Of a DNA stretch of 64,000 nt, positions 54,424 to 63,785 are shown piece by piece. Source of the stretch: Austwickia sp. (GTDB taxonomy: Bacteria > Actinomycetota > Actinomycetes > Actinomycetales > Dermatophilaceae); assembly GCA_016711265.1 (NCBI GenBank), contig JADJTI010000004.1, positions 248,001 through 312,000 on the forward strand. Reading direction: 5' to 3'. A model generated the notes under the pieces. It was not told where the DNA came from and searched no databases. It was given only the letters and a program-made list of their open reading frames with translations. Both the position numbers and the translations under genes were made by a program. How positions within the stretch are numbered: position 1 is the stretch's first letter; the number at the start of each line of letters is the position of its first letter.

Positions 54424-55287
54424 GTGAACACGCCCAGCACGCAGCATCCTGATGGCACAACCGCGGTGGCGCAGGACTCTCGGCAGCGACGGCGCCTGCT
54501 GGCCGACGACGGCCGGATGGACCCGGTGGAGTGGCTGATGATCGGGTTCGCCGTGGCGTTCCTGGTCAGTTACGCCTGGCCGATCCTGGACCCGGGGCTG
54601 GCGCGATTCTGGGTGGGTGTGTGCGAGGTCGTGCAGTGGGTGGTCTGGGCCGCCTTCGTGGTCGAGTACCTGGCGCGGTTGGCGGCCGCCCCCGACCGGG
54701 GCGCCTTCGTTCGTCGGCGGATTCCCGAACTGGCGGTCATCCTGCTGCCGATGTTCCGCTCACTTCGCCTGCTCCGACTGATCACGGTCTTGAGCGTGCT
54801 GAACCGCAACGCCGGGGACTCGCTGCGCGGGCGGGTAGCCGTGTACATGACGGGGGGTACGGCCACCGTGCTGTGTGTATCGGGGCTGGCCGTGCTCGCC
54901 GAGGAGCGCACGAACCCCGAGGCCAACATCACGTCGTACGGCGACGCCCTGTGGTGGGCGCTGACGACGATGACGACCGTTGGGTACGGCGACCGGTACC
55001 CGACGACGACAGCCGGGCGCTGGGTGGCCGCCGGGCTGATGGTCAGCGGGATCGCACTGCTGGGTGCGGTGACCGCGTCAATCGCGTCGTGGCTGGTCGA
55101 ACGGGTCCGGGAAATCGAGGAAGAATCCCAGGGCGCCACCCGCGGCGACGTACGGGCGCTGCAGCGCGAGGTGAACGCCTTGCGGCGTGAACTGTCGGCG
55201 CTGCGAGCCGTGGATGCCGGTACGGCGACGGGGGACGGTACGGCGACGGGGCACGGTGCGTCGGGGGCCGGTTCGCCGCCCGGGTGA
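54424..55287 (+). CDS. Voltage-gated-type potassium channel
   Basis: 287 residues from GTG 54424 (GGTGGA upstream); ATG 54391 is an alternative. S1-S4-like helices (about 40-150) are followed by the pore with selectivity filter TTVGYGD (about 185-191) and S6. The S4-like segment has regularly spaced arginines (FRSLRLLRLITVLSVLNRN). The C-terminus is a coiled coil (RALQREVNALRRELSALRAV) and a Gly/Thr-rich tail with a short repeat (TGDGTATGHGA). Confidence 0.9.
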   Translation: MNTPSTQHPDGTTAVAQDSRQRRRLLADDGRMDPVEWLMIGFAVAFLVSYAWPILDPGLARFWVGVCEVVQWVVWAAFVVEYLARLAAAPDRGAFVRRRIPELAVILLPMFRSLRLLRLITVLSVLNRNAGDSLRGRVAVYMTGGTATVLCVSGLAVLAEERTNPEANITSYGDALWWALTTMTTVGYGDRYPTTTAGRWVAAGLMVSGIALLGAVTASIASWLVERVREIEEESQGATRGDVRALQREVNALRRELSALRAVDAGTATGDGTATGHGASGAGSPPG

Positions 55288-55340
55288 GGAGTTTCCGCAG
55301 GCCCGCCGCCCCCCGATAAGCTGTCGGCCGTCACGTCCCC

Positions 55341-55416
55341 GCCCTCGTAGCTCAGGGGATAGAGCACCGCTCTCCTAAAGCGGGTGTCGCGCGTTCGATT
55401 CGCGCCGGGGGCACCA
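55341..55416 (+). tRNA. tRNA-Arg (anticodon CCT)
   Basis: 76 nt including an encoded CCA (55414-55416). Acceptor GCCCTCG/CGGGGGC, anticodon arm CCGCT-CTCCTAA-AGCGG with anticodon CCT, T arm GCGCG-TTCGATT-CGCGC. The 3' end faces the repeat-bracketed segment. Confidence 0.96.
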
Positions 55417-56205
55417 CGCCTGAGCTGCGGTTATCCGCCGCTCACTTCTGGGCAGGGGGCCGGATCGGCCGTTCAGTCCGCCGGGCGGCCACACGGCGTA
55501 CCGGCTGAATCACGGACGCGGTCGGCAGCCGCCACAGCGAAACGTCGATAGAGTCCCGTTCCCCACGACGAAGAGTCGAAAAGGCTGCGTTTTCGGCCGG
55601 GGAACAGCGAAAAGCTGACACCTGAGTGCTGCTGCAGGCCCGCGCCGCGGCTCATGCGGAGCGGCGGCTCATGCTCGTAAGCGATGAGCCGAGGGCTGCC
55701 GGCTGCTTGGTCACGACAGAATGGCGGTCAACCCTCTGCCTGGCGGCCCAAGGAAGCGCGAGGCGGCCATCACGCCCGGCACGGCCGGAAAACGATCACC
55801 TCCACAACGCCCACAAGGACGTGTTCAGCGTGATGACCACCCAGCCTTTGGAACCCGGGATTTACCCACCAGACGCAGAGGCGCGCTTGTCGGCAACGGC
55901 CCTTTGGGCCATCGACTAAACCAGACACGAGAGGCTCTATTGCACAGGGCTATATTGGCGACGGCGGGTGGAGACGCCCCCAGCGTCTGTCGTGAGGGTC
56001 GGGAAATCATCAAGAACTTGGAAGCTATGCGGAGACGCCCGACCGAGCGATACTGCGGCCTGGTCGATCAGCCTGCTTCCCGCCGAGATGGCTGACGCCC
56101 TGCGCCCGAGCACTCGAGCGTGCACACGCTGGTCTGTAGGACGAACCCGTCGATCGAGCTGACCGCCGAGAGGCCGCAGCTTCGCCTGGATGAAAGGAAG
56201 CACCC
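55417..56205. other. Gene-poor stretch after tRNA-Arg
   Basis: About 790 bp. It holds one copy of a 135-bp repeat (55492-55626), a perfect 8-bp stem CGGCTCAT/ATGAGCCG (55665-55691) and only short frames. A possible remnant starts at ATG 55831 (MTTQPLEPGIYPPDAEARLS, stop at 55919), but it is too short to call a gene. The stretch looks like decayed or non-coding accessory DNA. Confidence 0.5.
55492..55626. repeat. 135-bp direct repeat, copy 1
   Basis: Aligns without gaps to 56625-56759 with about 8 mismatches (near 94 percent identity). It begins CACGGCGTACCGGCTGAATC and ends AAGCTGACACCTGAG. Confidence 0.92.
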
Positions 56206-56577
56206 ATGGAACTCGCTGCCATCACTCAATGGACCTTCATGCAAGAGGTACCGATCCCGTCGGACGTGGCCGCGCTGATGGTCCATGGCGAGCAGCCCGT
56301 CACTGCCTTCAAAACCCTTCGCGACAGCGCCATCTTCACGACGAAGAGGCTGATCGTCCGTGACGCGCAGGGGATCACGGGGAAGAAGGTCGAGGTCTAC
56401 TCGCTCCCCTACTCAGCCATCAACATGTGGTCCTCGGAGAACGCCGGCACCCTCGACATGAGCGCTGAGATCGAACTGTGGACCCGTGCAGGTCATATAA
56501 AGATCAAGACGGGTCGCGGCGTCGACGTGCGACGTTTGGACATGCTGATCGCTCATTGTGTCTTGAATGCCGCCTGA
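56206..56577 (+). CDS. PH-domain protein (bacterial PH, YvbH/YokE-type)
   Basis: 123 residues, single domain, cytosolic. Landmarks: FKTLRDSAIFTTKRLIVRDA, GITGKKVEVYSLPYSAINMW, SSENAGTLDMSAEIELWTRA, GHIKIKTGRGVDVRRLDMLI. The start ATG follows GAAAGGAAG. Function is unknown; the family may bind peptides or lipids. It is the only clear gene between the two 135-bp repeats. Confidence 0.85.
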   Translation: MELAAITQWTFMQEVPIPSDVAALMVHGEQPVTAFKTLRDSAIFTTKRLIVRDAQGITGKKVEVYSLPYSAINMWSSENAGTLDMSAEIELWTRAGHIKIKTGRGVDVRRLDMLIAHCVLNAA

Positions 56578-56624
56578 AGGCCACGCTCCCGGGCAGGGAA
56601 GCGGGTTGGTCGGCAGGGTGGACG

Positions 56625-56759
56625 CACGGCGTACCGGCTGAATCACGGAAGCGGTCGACAGCCGCCACAGCGAAACGTCGATAGAGTCCCGTTCCCCACG
56701 ACGAAGAGTCGAAAAAGCTGCGTTTGCTGCCGGAGAACAGCACAAAGCTGACACCTGAG
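56625..56759. repeat. 135-bp direct repeat, copy 2
   Basis: Direct copy of 55492-55626. The two copies bracket 998 bp that include the PH-domain gene. On the minus strand both copies encode the same short peptide segment FDSSSWGTGLYRRFAVAA, but frames are short and start differently, so I treat it as a dispersed DNA repeat, not a gene. Confidence 0.92.
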
Positions 56760-56765
56760 ACCCCG

Positions 56766-56826
56766 CGGGCGGGCGTGGGCGGGCGTGGGCGGGCCTGGGC
56801 GGGCGTGGGCGGGCCTGGGCGGGCAT
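56766..56826. repeat. Decanucleotide tandem repeat, about six copies
   Basis: Units GCGGGCGTGG and GCGGGCCTGG alternate imperfectly just after repeat copy 2, between the PH-domain gene and the WS/DGAT gene. Confidence 0.88.
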
Positions 56827-56856
56827 GGTTCCGCGCGGCACGCAGACGAGGTGGGT

Positions 56857-58302
56857 TCAGGCGCCCAGGTGGGCGGCCAAACCCCCGTCAGCGGCCAGCT
56901 CACCGATCGCCGCCAGTTCCTCCCTCATCATCGCCAACAGGGTGCCGGGCTCGCGCAGCAGGTCGCGCAGAGCGGTCACCCCGATCTCGACCCAGCGGTC
57001 GTACAGCGCCGCATGGATGAACACCCGTTGCGGCGGCACCACCAGGGTCCGTCCGTACACGTGCGCCACCTTGGCGTCGGCGAAGTACAGCGGCTCATCG
57101 CTGGAGCGGAACACCCCGACGGTCAGGTTGATCCACGCGGGCAGTAGGCTCGCCGCCCCCGTCGACATCAGGCTGGACAGGGTCGCCACCAGCGTCGGGT
57201 GGGACGCGTCACCGACCCCCACCAGCGCCCGGTTACCCGGCTTGGCCCCCTCGTAGCGCCGGATCCGCCGAGCGTTACGGCGATGGATCGTGGCCACCCG
57301 CTCAGCGCGATCGGCCACGTCGACGGGCAGGCTCATCAGCACGACCGTGAACGGGTCCTCGCCGTGGGCGTCGGCCGGGACAAACATGGGACACGCGGTA
57401 CGCAACGGCCGGTCCGGAACGTGGTCATAGCGCTCCAGATAGGCCCGTACGCCGCCCGCCACCACTGCGAGGATGACGTCCGTGCTCGTCAGCCCGGGGC
57501 ATCGCGCGGTGATCGCCGCGATGTCGGCGCGCGGGAGGGAGGCGACCGCCAGCGACTTGGCCGGTGTGCGGTGGGCACCGTCGAGAAGGGTCTTCGGCGC
57601 CCGGCGGTTCCCGGGCAGCGTCGCCGCTGCCTGCGCGCGCCGGGCTGCCCGGCCGCGCACCTTCAGCCGGTGACGGGCCTGCTGACCGGCCACGACGGCC
57701 AGTTCGCGGCCAGTGGCCAGTCCACTGCCGACCAGCTCCAGCACCCCGCGGGCGACCATCTGCGCCTCGGTCGGGTACGGGTCACCCTCCAGCGGCGGTG
57801 GCAGCATCGACCGGTCCACACCCCGCGGGGCTGGTGTGAAGAGCGCGTTCTCCACCGACATGCCTCCAAGGCGTTCGGTGACCGCCAGGTGCACCCGCAG
57901 CAGCAGGGCCGTCGTACCGTCGGCACCCCCCTCGACGTACCAGGCCTTCCACAACGGCCGACGGCGGTCCAGCGGGGTCTTGCTCAGCGCCACCGCGAGA
58001 TCGCGCAGCGCCCGCACGTCACCGGGCGGGGGCGCGGACACCGACGCCAGGTGATCGTGGATGTCGAAGGCCGTGGTCCTCATCCAGCCCTCCTCGGCGA
58101 TCCCCCGCAGCGAGTGCGACTGCTGGCGGGTGAAGGCCGGGATGGCGCGCACCTGCTGGTCCAGGTGGGCGCGGACGGTGTCGTAGTCCAACGGACCGCA
58201 AGGCCCGGGTTCCAGCACGAAGATCCCCATCGTGTCCATCGGGTAGTCCTGCTGCTCCAGGCGCATGAACACCCGTTGCAGCGCGGTCATCCGCGTCGTC
58301 AC
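56857..58302 (-). CDS. Wax ester synthase / diacylglycerol acyltransferase family protein with altered active site
   Basis: 481 residues from GTG 58302, which overlaps the hydrolase stop (GTGA). The family frame is clear: MTALQRVFMRLEQQDYPMDT at the start, PLDRRRPLWKAWYVEG, then the catalytic region, and GEDPFTVVLMSLPVDVADRA, LPAWINLTVGVFRSSDEPLY near the C-terminus. The catalytic HHxxxDG motif reads HLAVTER (residues 138-144): only the first His is kept, and the catalytic second His, the Asp and the Gly are replaced. Acyltransfer is thus doubtful. Coupled with an alpha/beta hydrolase, it suggests a lipid-related pair. Confidence 0.85.
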   Translation of the reverse strand: MTTRMTALQRVFMRLEQQDYPMDTMGIFVLEPGPCGPLDYDTVRAHLDQQVRAIPAFTRQQSHSLRGIAEEGWMRTTAFDIHDHLASVSAPPPGDVRALRDLAVALSKTPLDRRRPLWKAWYVEGGADGTTALLLRVHLAVTERLGGMSVENALFTPAPRGVDRSMLPPPLEGDPYPTEAQMVARGVLELVGSGLATGRELAVVAGQQARHRLKVRGRAARRAQAAATLPGNRRAPKTLLDGAHRTPAKSLAVASLPRADIAAITARCPGLTSTDVILAVVAGGVRAYLERYDHVPDRPLRTACPMFVPADAHGEDPFTVVLMSLPVDVADRAERVATIHRRNARRIRRYEGAKPGNRALVGVGDASHPTLVATLSSLMSTGAASLLPAWINLTVGVFRSSDEPLYFADAKVAHVYGRTLVVPPQRVFIHAALYDRWVEIGVTALRDLLREPGTLLAMMREELAAIGELAADGGLAAHLGA

Positions 58303-59495
58303 GTCTCGTCCTTCACGGGCCTGCTCCGGGAGATCGCCTGGTCGCGCAGCTGCCGAAGGGTCTGCTGGCTGCTCGGGTCCTGCGCGGCATACCACTGCGT
58401 CGAGAGCCGGTAGCGGACCCGCTGCAGCAACCCGATGAGGTGGGGGTTGACGAGTTCGGGCATCTCCAGGGGGACGTGGTGCCCGGCGCCGGGGATCACC
58501 GAGAAGAGCGCCCGGGGGATGCCTTCAGCGATGACCGAACTGTGCGCCACCGGCAAGATGGCGTCGCGGTCGCCGGTGATCACGGCGGCCTCGATGTCGA
58601 CCATCGCACGCAACGCGGCAGTCACGTCGTGGGCCTTGAACAGGGACAGCACGTCTCCGAGGTTCTCGAAGGCTGCCTCGGCGACCATGTCGGTGGTGAA
58701 CTCCAACAACTCCTGACTCACGTCCGTGCCGAACAACGCCTCCCGCATGAAGTGCCACTCCAGCAGGCGGGTGAAACCGCGCACCGCGCGCACCGACGAG
58801 CCCGCCTCCGGCCGTCCGATCGTGCGCTGCAACACCCCGGGCACGACCCTCCACAAGGTGGTCCCGATGCGACGCAAGCCCACGTCGTAGTCGGTCATCC
58901 GGGCACTGGTACCCATCAAGGCCACCCCCAGCACCCGGGTCCCGAACAACTCGGGGTGGGCCCGGGCCAGCGCCATGATCGTCATGCCGCCCATCGAATG
59001 GCCCACGAGGATGACCGGCCCGGTGGGCACCAGTTCGGTCAGCACCAGCAACAGGTCGTCGGCCAGCCGGTCGACGGTGACGGTGCTCGGACCGAGCGGC
59101 GAGCGGCCATGCCCCCGGAAGTCCCAGAACACCATCCGCACCCGCTCCCGCAGAGCGAGCCGCTGGAAATGCCAAAAGTTGCGGTTCGCGGTGTACCCGT
59201 GGGTGAAAACCACGGTCAACCCGTAGCCGTCGTCGCCCTCGTCCACTTCGGCATAGATCTGCGCGCCGTCATCGGCGGTCAGGCGGATGGCCGGGGCGTG
59301 CAGCGAACCCAGCCGCGCCGCGCCGCCGGCCGCCGGCTCCTCACCCTTCCAGGTCTTGATCGGCGCCACGCCGATGCTCTGCGTGGCCGCGTCCAGGGGG
59401 CGCAGGAGGGTGCGTGCGGCCGCCGCGGTGGTCGCCGACACGCTCCGGGCGCCGATCCTGGCCAGCCTGGGCGCGGTCCTCATCGCTGCCATCAC
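58299..59495 (-). CDS. Alpha/beta-fold hydrolase
   Basis: 398 residues. The N-terminus is amphipathic or weakly hydrophobic. Hydrolase landmarks: TVVFTHGYTANRNFWHFQRL (oxyanion region), VILVGHSMGGMTIMALARAH (nucleophile elbow GHSMGG), the acid region ITGDRDAILP and the catalytic His in VIPGAGHHVPLEMP. An esterase or lipase acting on acyl substrates is likely. It is translationally coupled to the downstream WS/DGAT-like gene. Confidence 0.9.
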   Translation of the reverse strand: MMAAMRTAPRLARIGARSVSATTAAAARTLLRPLDAATQSIGVAPIKTWKGEEPAAGGAARLGSLHAPAIRLTADDGAQIYAEVDEGDDGYGLTVVFTHGYTANRNFWHFQRLALRERVRMVFWDFRGHGRSPLGPSTVTVDRLADDLLLVLTELVPTGPVILVGHSMGGMTIMALARAHPELFGTRVLGVALMGTSARMTDYDVGLRRIGTTLWRVVPGVLQRTIGRPEAGSSVRAVRGFTRLLEWHFMREALFGTDVSQELLEFTTDMVAEAAFENLGDVLSLFKAHDVTAALRAMVDIEAAVITGDRDAILPVAHSSVIAEGIPRALFSVIPGAGHHVPLEMPELVNPHLIGLLQRVRYRLSTQWYAAQDPSSQQTLRQLRDQAISRSRPVKDET

Positions 59496-59606
59496 CGCCT
59501 CTCCTGCCGCAGCCGATCTGTCCCAGCCTAGGGGACCCCTGGACAGCTCGTCCGGGCCAGCATCCTAGCCCCCACTGCTACTAATTCCCCAAAACGCTCT
59601 CACCCA

Positions 59607-62315
59607 TTAGCTAGAGCCGCACGGACGTCCCTCCGCCGGGAAGCCGGCCCCCAGACAGACGAAACTGGAGGCCGCCACCCAGGACCGCACATCACCCTCG
59701 CTGAACGTCGACTGGGACGCCGAGTCGGGCTCCGCGGCGGCCTGCACCGCAGCCAGCGCGATCGCCGCGGGCTCCCCGGCGGCCAGCCGGGCGTGTAGGC
59801 GCACCATTACGTCCTGGGCCTCCAGGTCCGGCACCGGCCCCACGGACGCCACGATCGCGCGGGTCCGGTTGCTCAGCAGGACATCGGCGAACCCGAGGAT
59901 CTCATCCCCCTCGAAGACCACTCCGCCGGCGCCGTGACAGGCGGAAATGGTCACGGTCTCGGGGCAGTGCTCCAGTCGGTCGAGTTCGAAGAGGGTCAGC
60001 GGGCCATCGGCGAACGTCAGGTTCGAGAAGTACGCGTTATCCGCCCGCACCACGCCATGTGCGGCGATGTGCGCCAGCTGGGAGGACCCCAAGCCTTCCA
60101 GTACGGCGGCAACGCTGGCCGCCGTACCGGTCACCGGCGCCACCCCGTGCAGGGCTCCCACCCGCTCCGCCTCGGCGTCGGCGGCGGCCAACCGCGGGCC
60201 CGCGGCAACGAACACCGATCCGGGGAGGTCCGGCAGCTGACCCGCCGCGTACCAGGCCGACGTCGAGGGGCTGACCGTGACCGCACGGCCCCGCAGCGAG
60301 GTCAGCATCGCCCACGGCACACCGGCCAACCGTCCACCCGGTACGACGATCAGCCGCCGGTCCGCGATCATCCGCGCCAACGGGCCCAGCAGCAGGCGGT
60401 CAAGGGAGGCGGTGGTCTCCCGGAGCAGACCCGCCGCCCCCGCCTGCCGGGCCATCCCGGTGTCCGCGCGCGCCAACCGCTGCAACGCGAACGGCACCCA
60501 TCGGACCAGGTCGGCGACCTCACTGGCCTGCGCCAACCGCACCAACCGGGCCCGCCCACCGACCACGCAGACGGCGTACATCACGTCATCGACCTCGACG
60601 AACTCGACCAGCGCCGCCTCGCCCAACGCCTCGATCAGGGCCTGGCGATCGGGGGTGCCGAGCCGCTCCCGGTCACCGTCCGGACGTAGCCAGGCCACCT
60701 CACGGATCCGCCGCTCCAGGTGGACCTGCCGCCGCAGCAGGCCCTCGACCGGGTCACCGCGGCCCCGGCGCTCCCGGATATCTTCCATCACCGCGCGCAA
60801 CTGAGCCAGCAGGGGCCCGGCCTCGGAGGTAAGGTCCGCGGTCACGGGGCGTACCGCAAGATGCCGGGCACGGACCCGATCCGACCAGGTCAGCACCCGC
60901 CAGCCCGACCCGGAGGCCACGGCCCCCCGCAGACCCACGGCGGCCAGCTCCACCCCCAGACCGGAGACCCGTACCCGCAGGTCGGTGGCGGCGATGGTGG
61001 CCCGGTGTTCCTCGATGACCCGCAGGCCCGCCGCCGCCGCAGCCACCGCCGGCCCGCGACGACCCTGGGCCTGGGCCGCGAGGCTCTGGGCGACCCACCC
61101 GCGCACCCGGCCGGCCACCGGCCCCGCCCGGCGCAACCGGGCCACCGGCCGCAGCAGCTCCAGCGCCTGGTCATGGTCGTTCTCGGTCAACGCCACCCGG
61201 GCCGCGTTCAACCGGGCGTCGGCGGCCGGCAGATCCCATCCGGCCGCCGCCAACTCGTCGGCCAGAGCGACCAGCGTCGCCGGCGTCACCGGGCGGCCCA
61301 GTCGCAGCTCGACGGCCGCGACGGCGTACCGCGCCAACACCTCCCAGTCGCCACGCTCCTGCCGACCGAACTCCCCAGCGGCCAGGCGCGCGTGCATCAG
61401 CGCCACCTCCGGCGCGTCCCGCTCGCAGGCCCGGGCCAGCAACAGCCGCGCCTCCGAGGCGTAGAGCCACCGGTGCATCCGCTCCTGCTCCTGCACCGAG
61501 GCCTCGGCGGCCTCCCGCGCATCGGTGAGCAGGTTCATCGACAGCAGCAGTTCCGCCCGCTCGAAGAGCAGGGACCCATCGGTGCTCCCCACCGCTGCGC
61601 ACAGCCGCTGAGCCTGACCGAGGTGGTGCAGCGCGGCAGGGACGTTCCCCAGCCGGCGGTGCAGCGTGAGCAGCGTCTCGTGAACGTACGCCCCGGCCAT
61701 GGCCAGGCCCTCGCGGGTGCAGATCTCCTCCGCCTCCTGCAGGTCCCGGGCCGCCTGATGGTAGGAGTGCCGGGCCATGAGGATCAGCGATCGGTTCATC
61801 AGGGCCCGTTGGGTCCACAGCTGGTCGCCCGCGGCGCGCAGCAGCGGGATCGCCGCACGGTAGTCCTCCAGCGCGGCGTCGTACCGGCCCAGGTGCTGTG
61901 TGATCGCGGCCCGCTGGGAACGCACCCGGCCGTGGACCACCCCCTCGCAGTCCCGGACCGCGGCGTCGATGACCGTGAGCGCCCGGGACGCCTGGCCCTG
62001 CTGGACGATCACGCCCGCCAGCGATGCCCGGGTCTCGGCCAGCAGGTTCGCGTCCGCCACCCGTTCGGCCAGCCGGACGGCCTCCTCCAGGTGCTCGCGG
62101 GCCGCCGGCATCCCCTCGGTGGAGGCCACGGCCAGCCCCAGCGCTCGGTGCGCGACGCACGCCGCCCGTACGTCGACCGCGTCGACCGCGCCGGTCGCGT
62201 CGGGCGCGTGGATGACCGACCGGGCGAGCGTGATCGCCGCGGCCGCGTCCCGCTGCACCAGATCGAGCGCCCGCAGCGCGCGATCCAGAGCGTCCTGCTG
62301 CACAGCCTCATCCAA
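59607..62315 (-). CDS. TPR - CHAT domain caspase-like peptidase
   Basis: 902 residues. The first 430 residues are helical TPR-like repeats (for example ALGLAVASTEGMPAAREHLE, AAITQHLGRYDAALEDYRAA, AAGAYVHETL-type units). The C-terminal 300 residues are a CHAT domain with the catalytic dyad His753 in LAHIAAHGVVRAD and Cys793 in VTISACHGAGG, preceded by LIVVPGGRLAGVPWAML. CHAT proteins are caspase-clan cysteine proteases usually switched on by a partner sensed by the repeats. It diverges from a subtilase gene and a sigma factor gene (168 bp apart). There is no signal peptide, so it acts in the cytosol. Confidence 0.9.
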   Translation of the reverse strand: MDEAVQQDALDRALRALDLVQRDAAAAITLARSVIHAPDATGAVDAVDVRAACVAHRALGLAVASTEGMPAAREHLEEAVRLAERVADANLLAETRASLAGVIVQQGQASRALTVIDAAVRDCEGVVHGRVRSQRAAITQHLGRYDAALEDYRAAIPLLRAAGDQLWTQRALMNRSLILMARHSYHQAARDLQEAEEICTREGLAMAGAYVHETLLTLHRRLGNVPAALHHLGQAQRLCAAVGSTDGSLLFERAELLLSMNLLTDAREAAEASVQEQERMHRWLYASEARLLLARACERDAPEVALMHARLAAGEFGRQERGDWEVLARYAVAAVELRLGRPVTPATLVALADELAAAGWDLPAADARLNAARVALTENDHDQALELLRPVARLRRAGPVAGRVRGWVAQSLAAQAQGRRGPAVAAAAAGLRVIEEHRATIAATDLRVRVSGLGVELAAVGLRGAVASGSGWRVLTWSDRVRARHLAVRPVTADLTSEAGPLLAQLRAVMEDIRERRGRGDPVEGLLRRQVHLERRIREVAWLRPDGDRERLGTPDRQALIEALGEAALVEFVEVDDVMYAVCVVGGRARLVRLAQASEVADLVRWVPFALQRLARADTGMARQAGAAGLLRETTASLDRLLLGPLARMIADRRLIVVPGGRLAGVPWAMLTSLRGRAVTVSPSTSAWYAAGQLPDLPGSVFVAAGPRLAAADAEAERVGALHGVAPVTGTAASVAAVLEGLGSSQLAHIAAHGVVRADNAYFSNLTFADGPLTLFELDRLEHCPETVTISACHGAGGVVFEGDEILGFADVLLSNRTRAIVASVGPVPDLEAQDVMVRLHARLAAGEPAAIALAAVQAAAEPDSASQSTFSEGDVRSWVAASSFVCLGAGFPAEGRPCGSS

Positions 62316-62483
62316 TCGTCGTCAGGCCCCGCGCGTCGAGCCGGTCGCCCGAATTCCCCACGGGGGATACCCGACTCGCCAGTAATCTGGTCAACTCGGA
62401 TCACCAGGCGTATCAAACCCGCCACGGCCCCCTCTGGAGAGCATCGATCCACTTCCCGGCACTCTCGGCACCAGGAGCCCCCT
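62316..62483. promoter_or_regulatory. Divergent promoter region of the CHAT and subtilase genes
   Basis: 168 bp shared upstream region. It contains CTGGT/ACCAG half-sites 11 bp apart (62387-62407), a CCCC/GGGG mini-hairpin (62358-62369) and the GGAG ribosome binding site of the subtilase gene (62473-62476). No consensus -35/-10 pair was recognised, which would fit control by an alternative sigma factor. Confidence 0.4.
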
Positions 62484-63785
62484 ATGGACGATGAAGCCGT
62501 CAGCCCATCGACCCCCCAGCCGCCATCACCGGCGCGCCCCGCCCCGTCCTACGCCGCCGTCCCCTCGGAGGCGTTCGCCGCCGTACCCGACTGCATTCTC
62601 GTGGGCCTGGACGACGTTGCCCGCGTCGTCGGGTACCTCCGGTCCTGGTCAGCCCACCCCGATGAGGAGGAGCGCGACACCGACCTCGGCCTGGCCAAGG
62701 TCACCCTCGACGCCAGAGCCGCCGCCGCCCACATCCGGGCCCTGCCCTCCACGGCCGGGCCCTGGCCGGCCGCCGCGGTACGCCGGGCGCAGGAGCGGCC
62801 CACCGCCGGCGACCTGGACCTGGTCCTGTGCGCTCTGCGGATGTACGCCGACCACCTGGGCGAGCCCGCCCCCACCCTGGGCAAGAACCGGTCCGTCGAC
62901 CTCGTCCGGGTCACCCAGGGCATCCAGTTCGGCGGCAACGGCGACGTGGATGTGGTCCGGGACTTCTTCGGCGCCGAGCCCGCCTGGCCGTTCGCGCCCT
63001 ACCCCCGGCCGGTGGCCGTCGGCCTGGTGGACGCCCCGCTGATCGACCACCCGTACACCACGCCCTCCCTGGTGGACGGCAGCGTCTCCCCGGCCCGTCC
63101 GGGCCCGACGCAAGGCCACCAGTACCACGGCACCTTCGTGGCCGGACTCATTCTGCGGCGCGCGCCGCACGTCCAGCTCCGGGTGCAACCGATCCCCGCG
63201 CTCGCCGACGGCGCCCAGAGCTGGGACGTCGCCCGCGCGATGGTGGCCCTGAGCGCCCGGAAGGTGCCGGTGATCAACCTGTCACTGTGCTGCCTCACCG
63301 AGGACGATGAACCACCGCTGGTCTTCGAGCAGGCCTTGAAGGCCATCGGCGACCGGAGCGTGGTGGTCGCCGCCGCGGGCAATCACGCCAAGGACACCAA
63401 CCAGAACCCGTACGCCTGCCGCCCCGCCTGGCCGGCAGCCCTGCCGGCGGTGGTCGCCGTCGGAAGCATCGACCAGTACGGCAAGCTCGCCGACTACAGC
63501 CCCGCGATGGACTGGGTGGACGTCTTCGCGGTGGGCGACGGGGTGGTCAGCTCGCTCTTCGTCGAGGGCCGGGACGGCCGGTCGTGGCCGCGCTACGGCC
63601 GAGCCAGCGGTACGTCGTTCGCCGCCGCGGATGTGACCGGCGAGATCGCCAACCTGATCCTGGGTGGCAAGACGCCCGCCGAGGCCCGCGAGCTGGTGCT
63701 GGGCGCTGAGCCCCGGCTGAGGCTGGCCGCCGCCACTGCCCGAGCGGTGCCCACCCTGCTGCCGCGTACCCGGTGGCCGCAGTGA
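62484..63785 (+). CDS. Cytosolic S8-family subtilisin-like serine protease
   Basis: 433 residues from ATG 62484, preceded by AGGAG. All four family residues are present: Asp183 (VGLVDAPLIDHP), His215 (QYHGTFVAGLI), oxyanion Asn300 (VAAAGNHAKD) and Ser378 (RASGTSFAAADVTG). A 165-residue N-terminal region without known domain replaces the usual signal peptide and propeptide, so the enzyme is probably intracellular and regulated through that region. The stop codon overlaps the sigma factor start (TGATG), so the two proteins are made together. Confidence 0.88.
   Translation: MDDEAVSPSTPQPPSPARPAPSYAAVPSEAFAAVPDCILVGLDDVARVVGYLRSWSAHPDEEERDTDLGLAKVTLDARAAAAHIRALPSTAGPWPAAAVRRAQERPTAGDLDLVLCALRMYADHLGEPAPTLGKNRSVDLVRVTQGIQFGGNGDVDVVRDFFGAEPAWPFAPYPRPVAVGLVDAPLIDHPYTTPSLVDGSVSPARPGPTQGHQYHGTFVAGLILRRAPHVQLRVQPIPALADGAQSWDVARAMVALSARKVPVINLSLCCLTEDDEPPLVFEQALKAIGDRSVVVAAAGNHAKDTNQNPYACRPAWPAALPAVVAVGSIDQYGKLADYSPAMDWVDVFAVGDGVVSSLFVEGRDGRSWPRYGRASGTSFAAADVTGEIANLILGGKTPAEARELVLGAEPRLRLAAATARAVPTLLPRTRWPQ

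Noticed and set aside
55473..55655. Minus-strand peptide with FDSSSWGTGLYRRFAVAA in both 135-bp repeats
   Set aside because: Frames are short, start differently in the two copies and end differently; the conservation is at the DNA level.
55626..55919. Possible 97-codon gene after the first 135-bp repeat
   Set aside because: The sequence has no protein-like features and no family resemblance; only its last 29 codons look marginally coding.
60720..62483. Extension of the subtilase frame upstream to 60720
   Set aside because: It lies opposite the CHAT gene; ATG 62484 has a good ribosome binding site and normal protein sequence follows.
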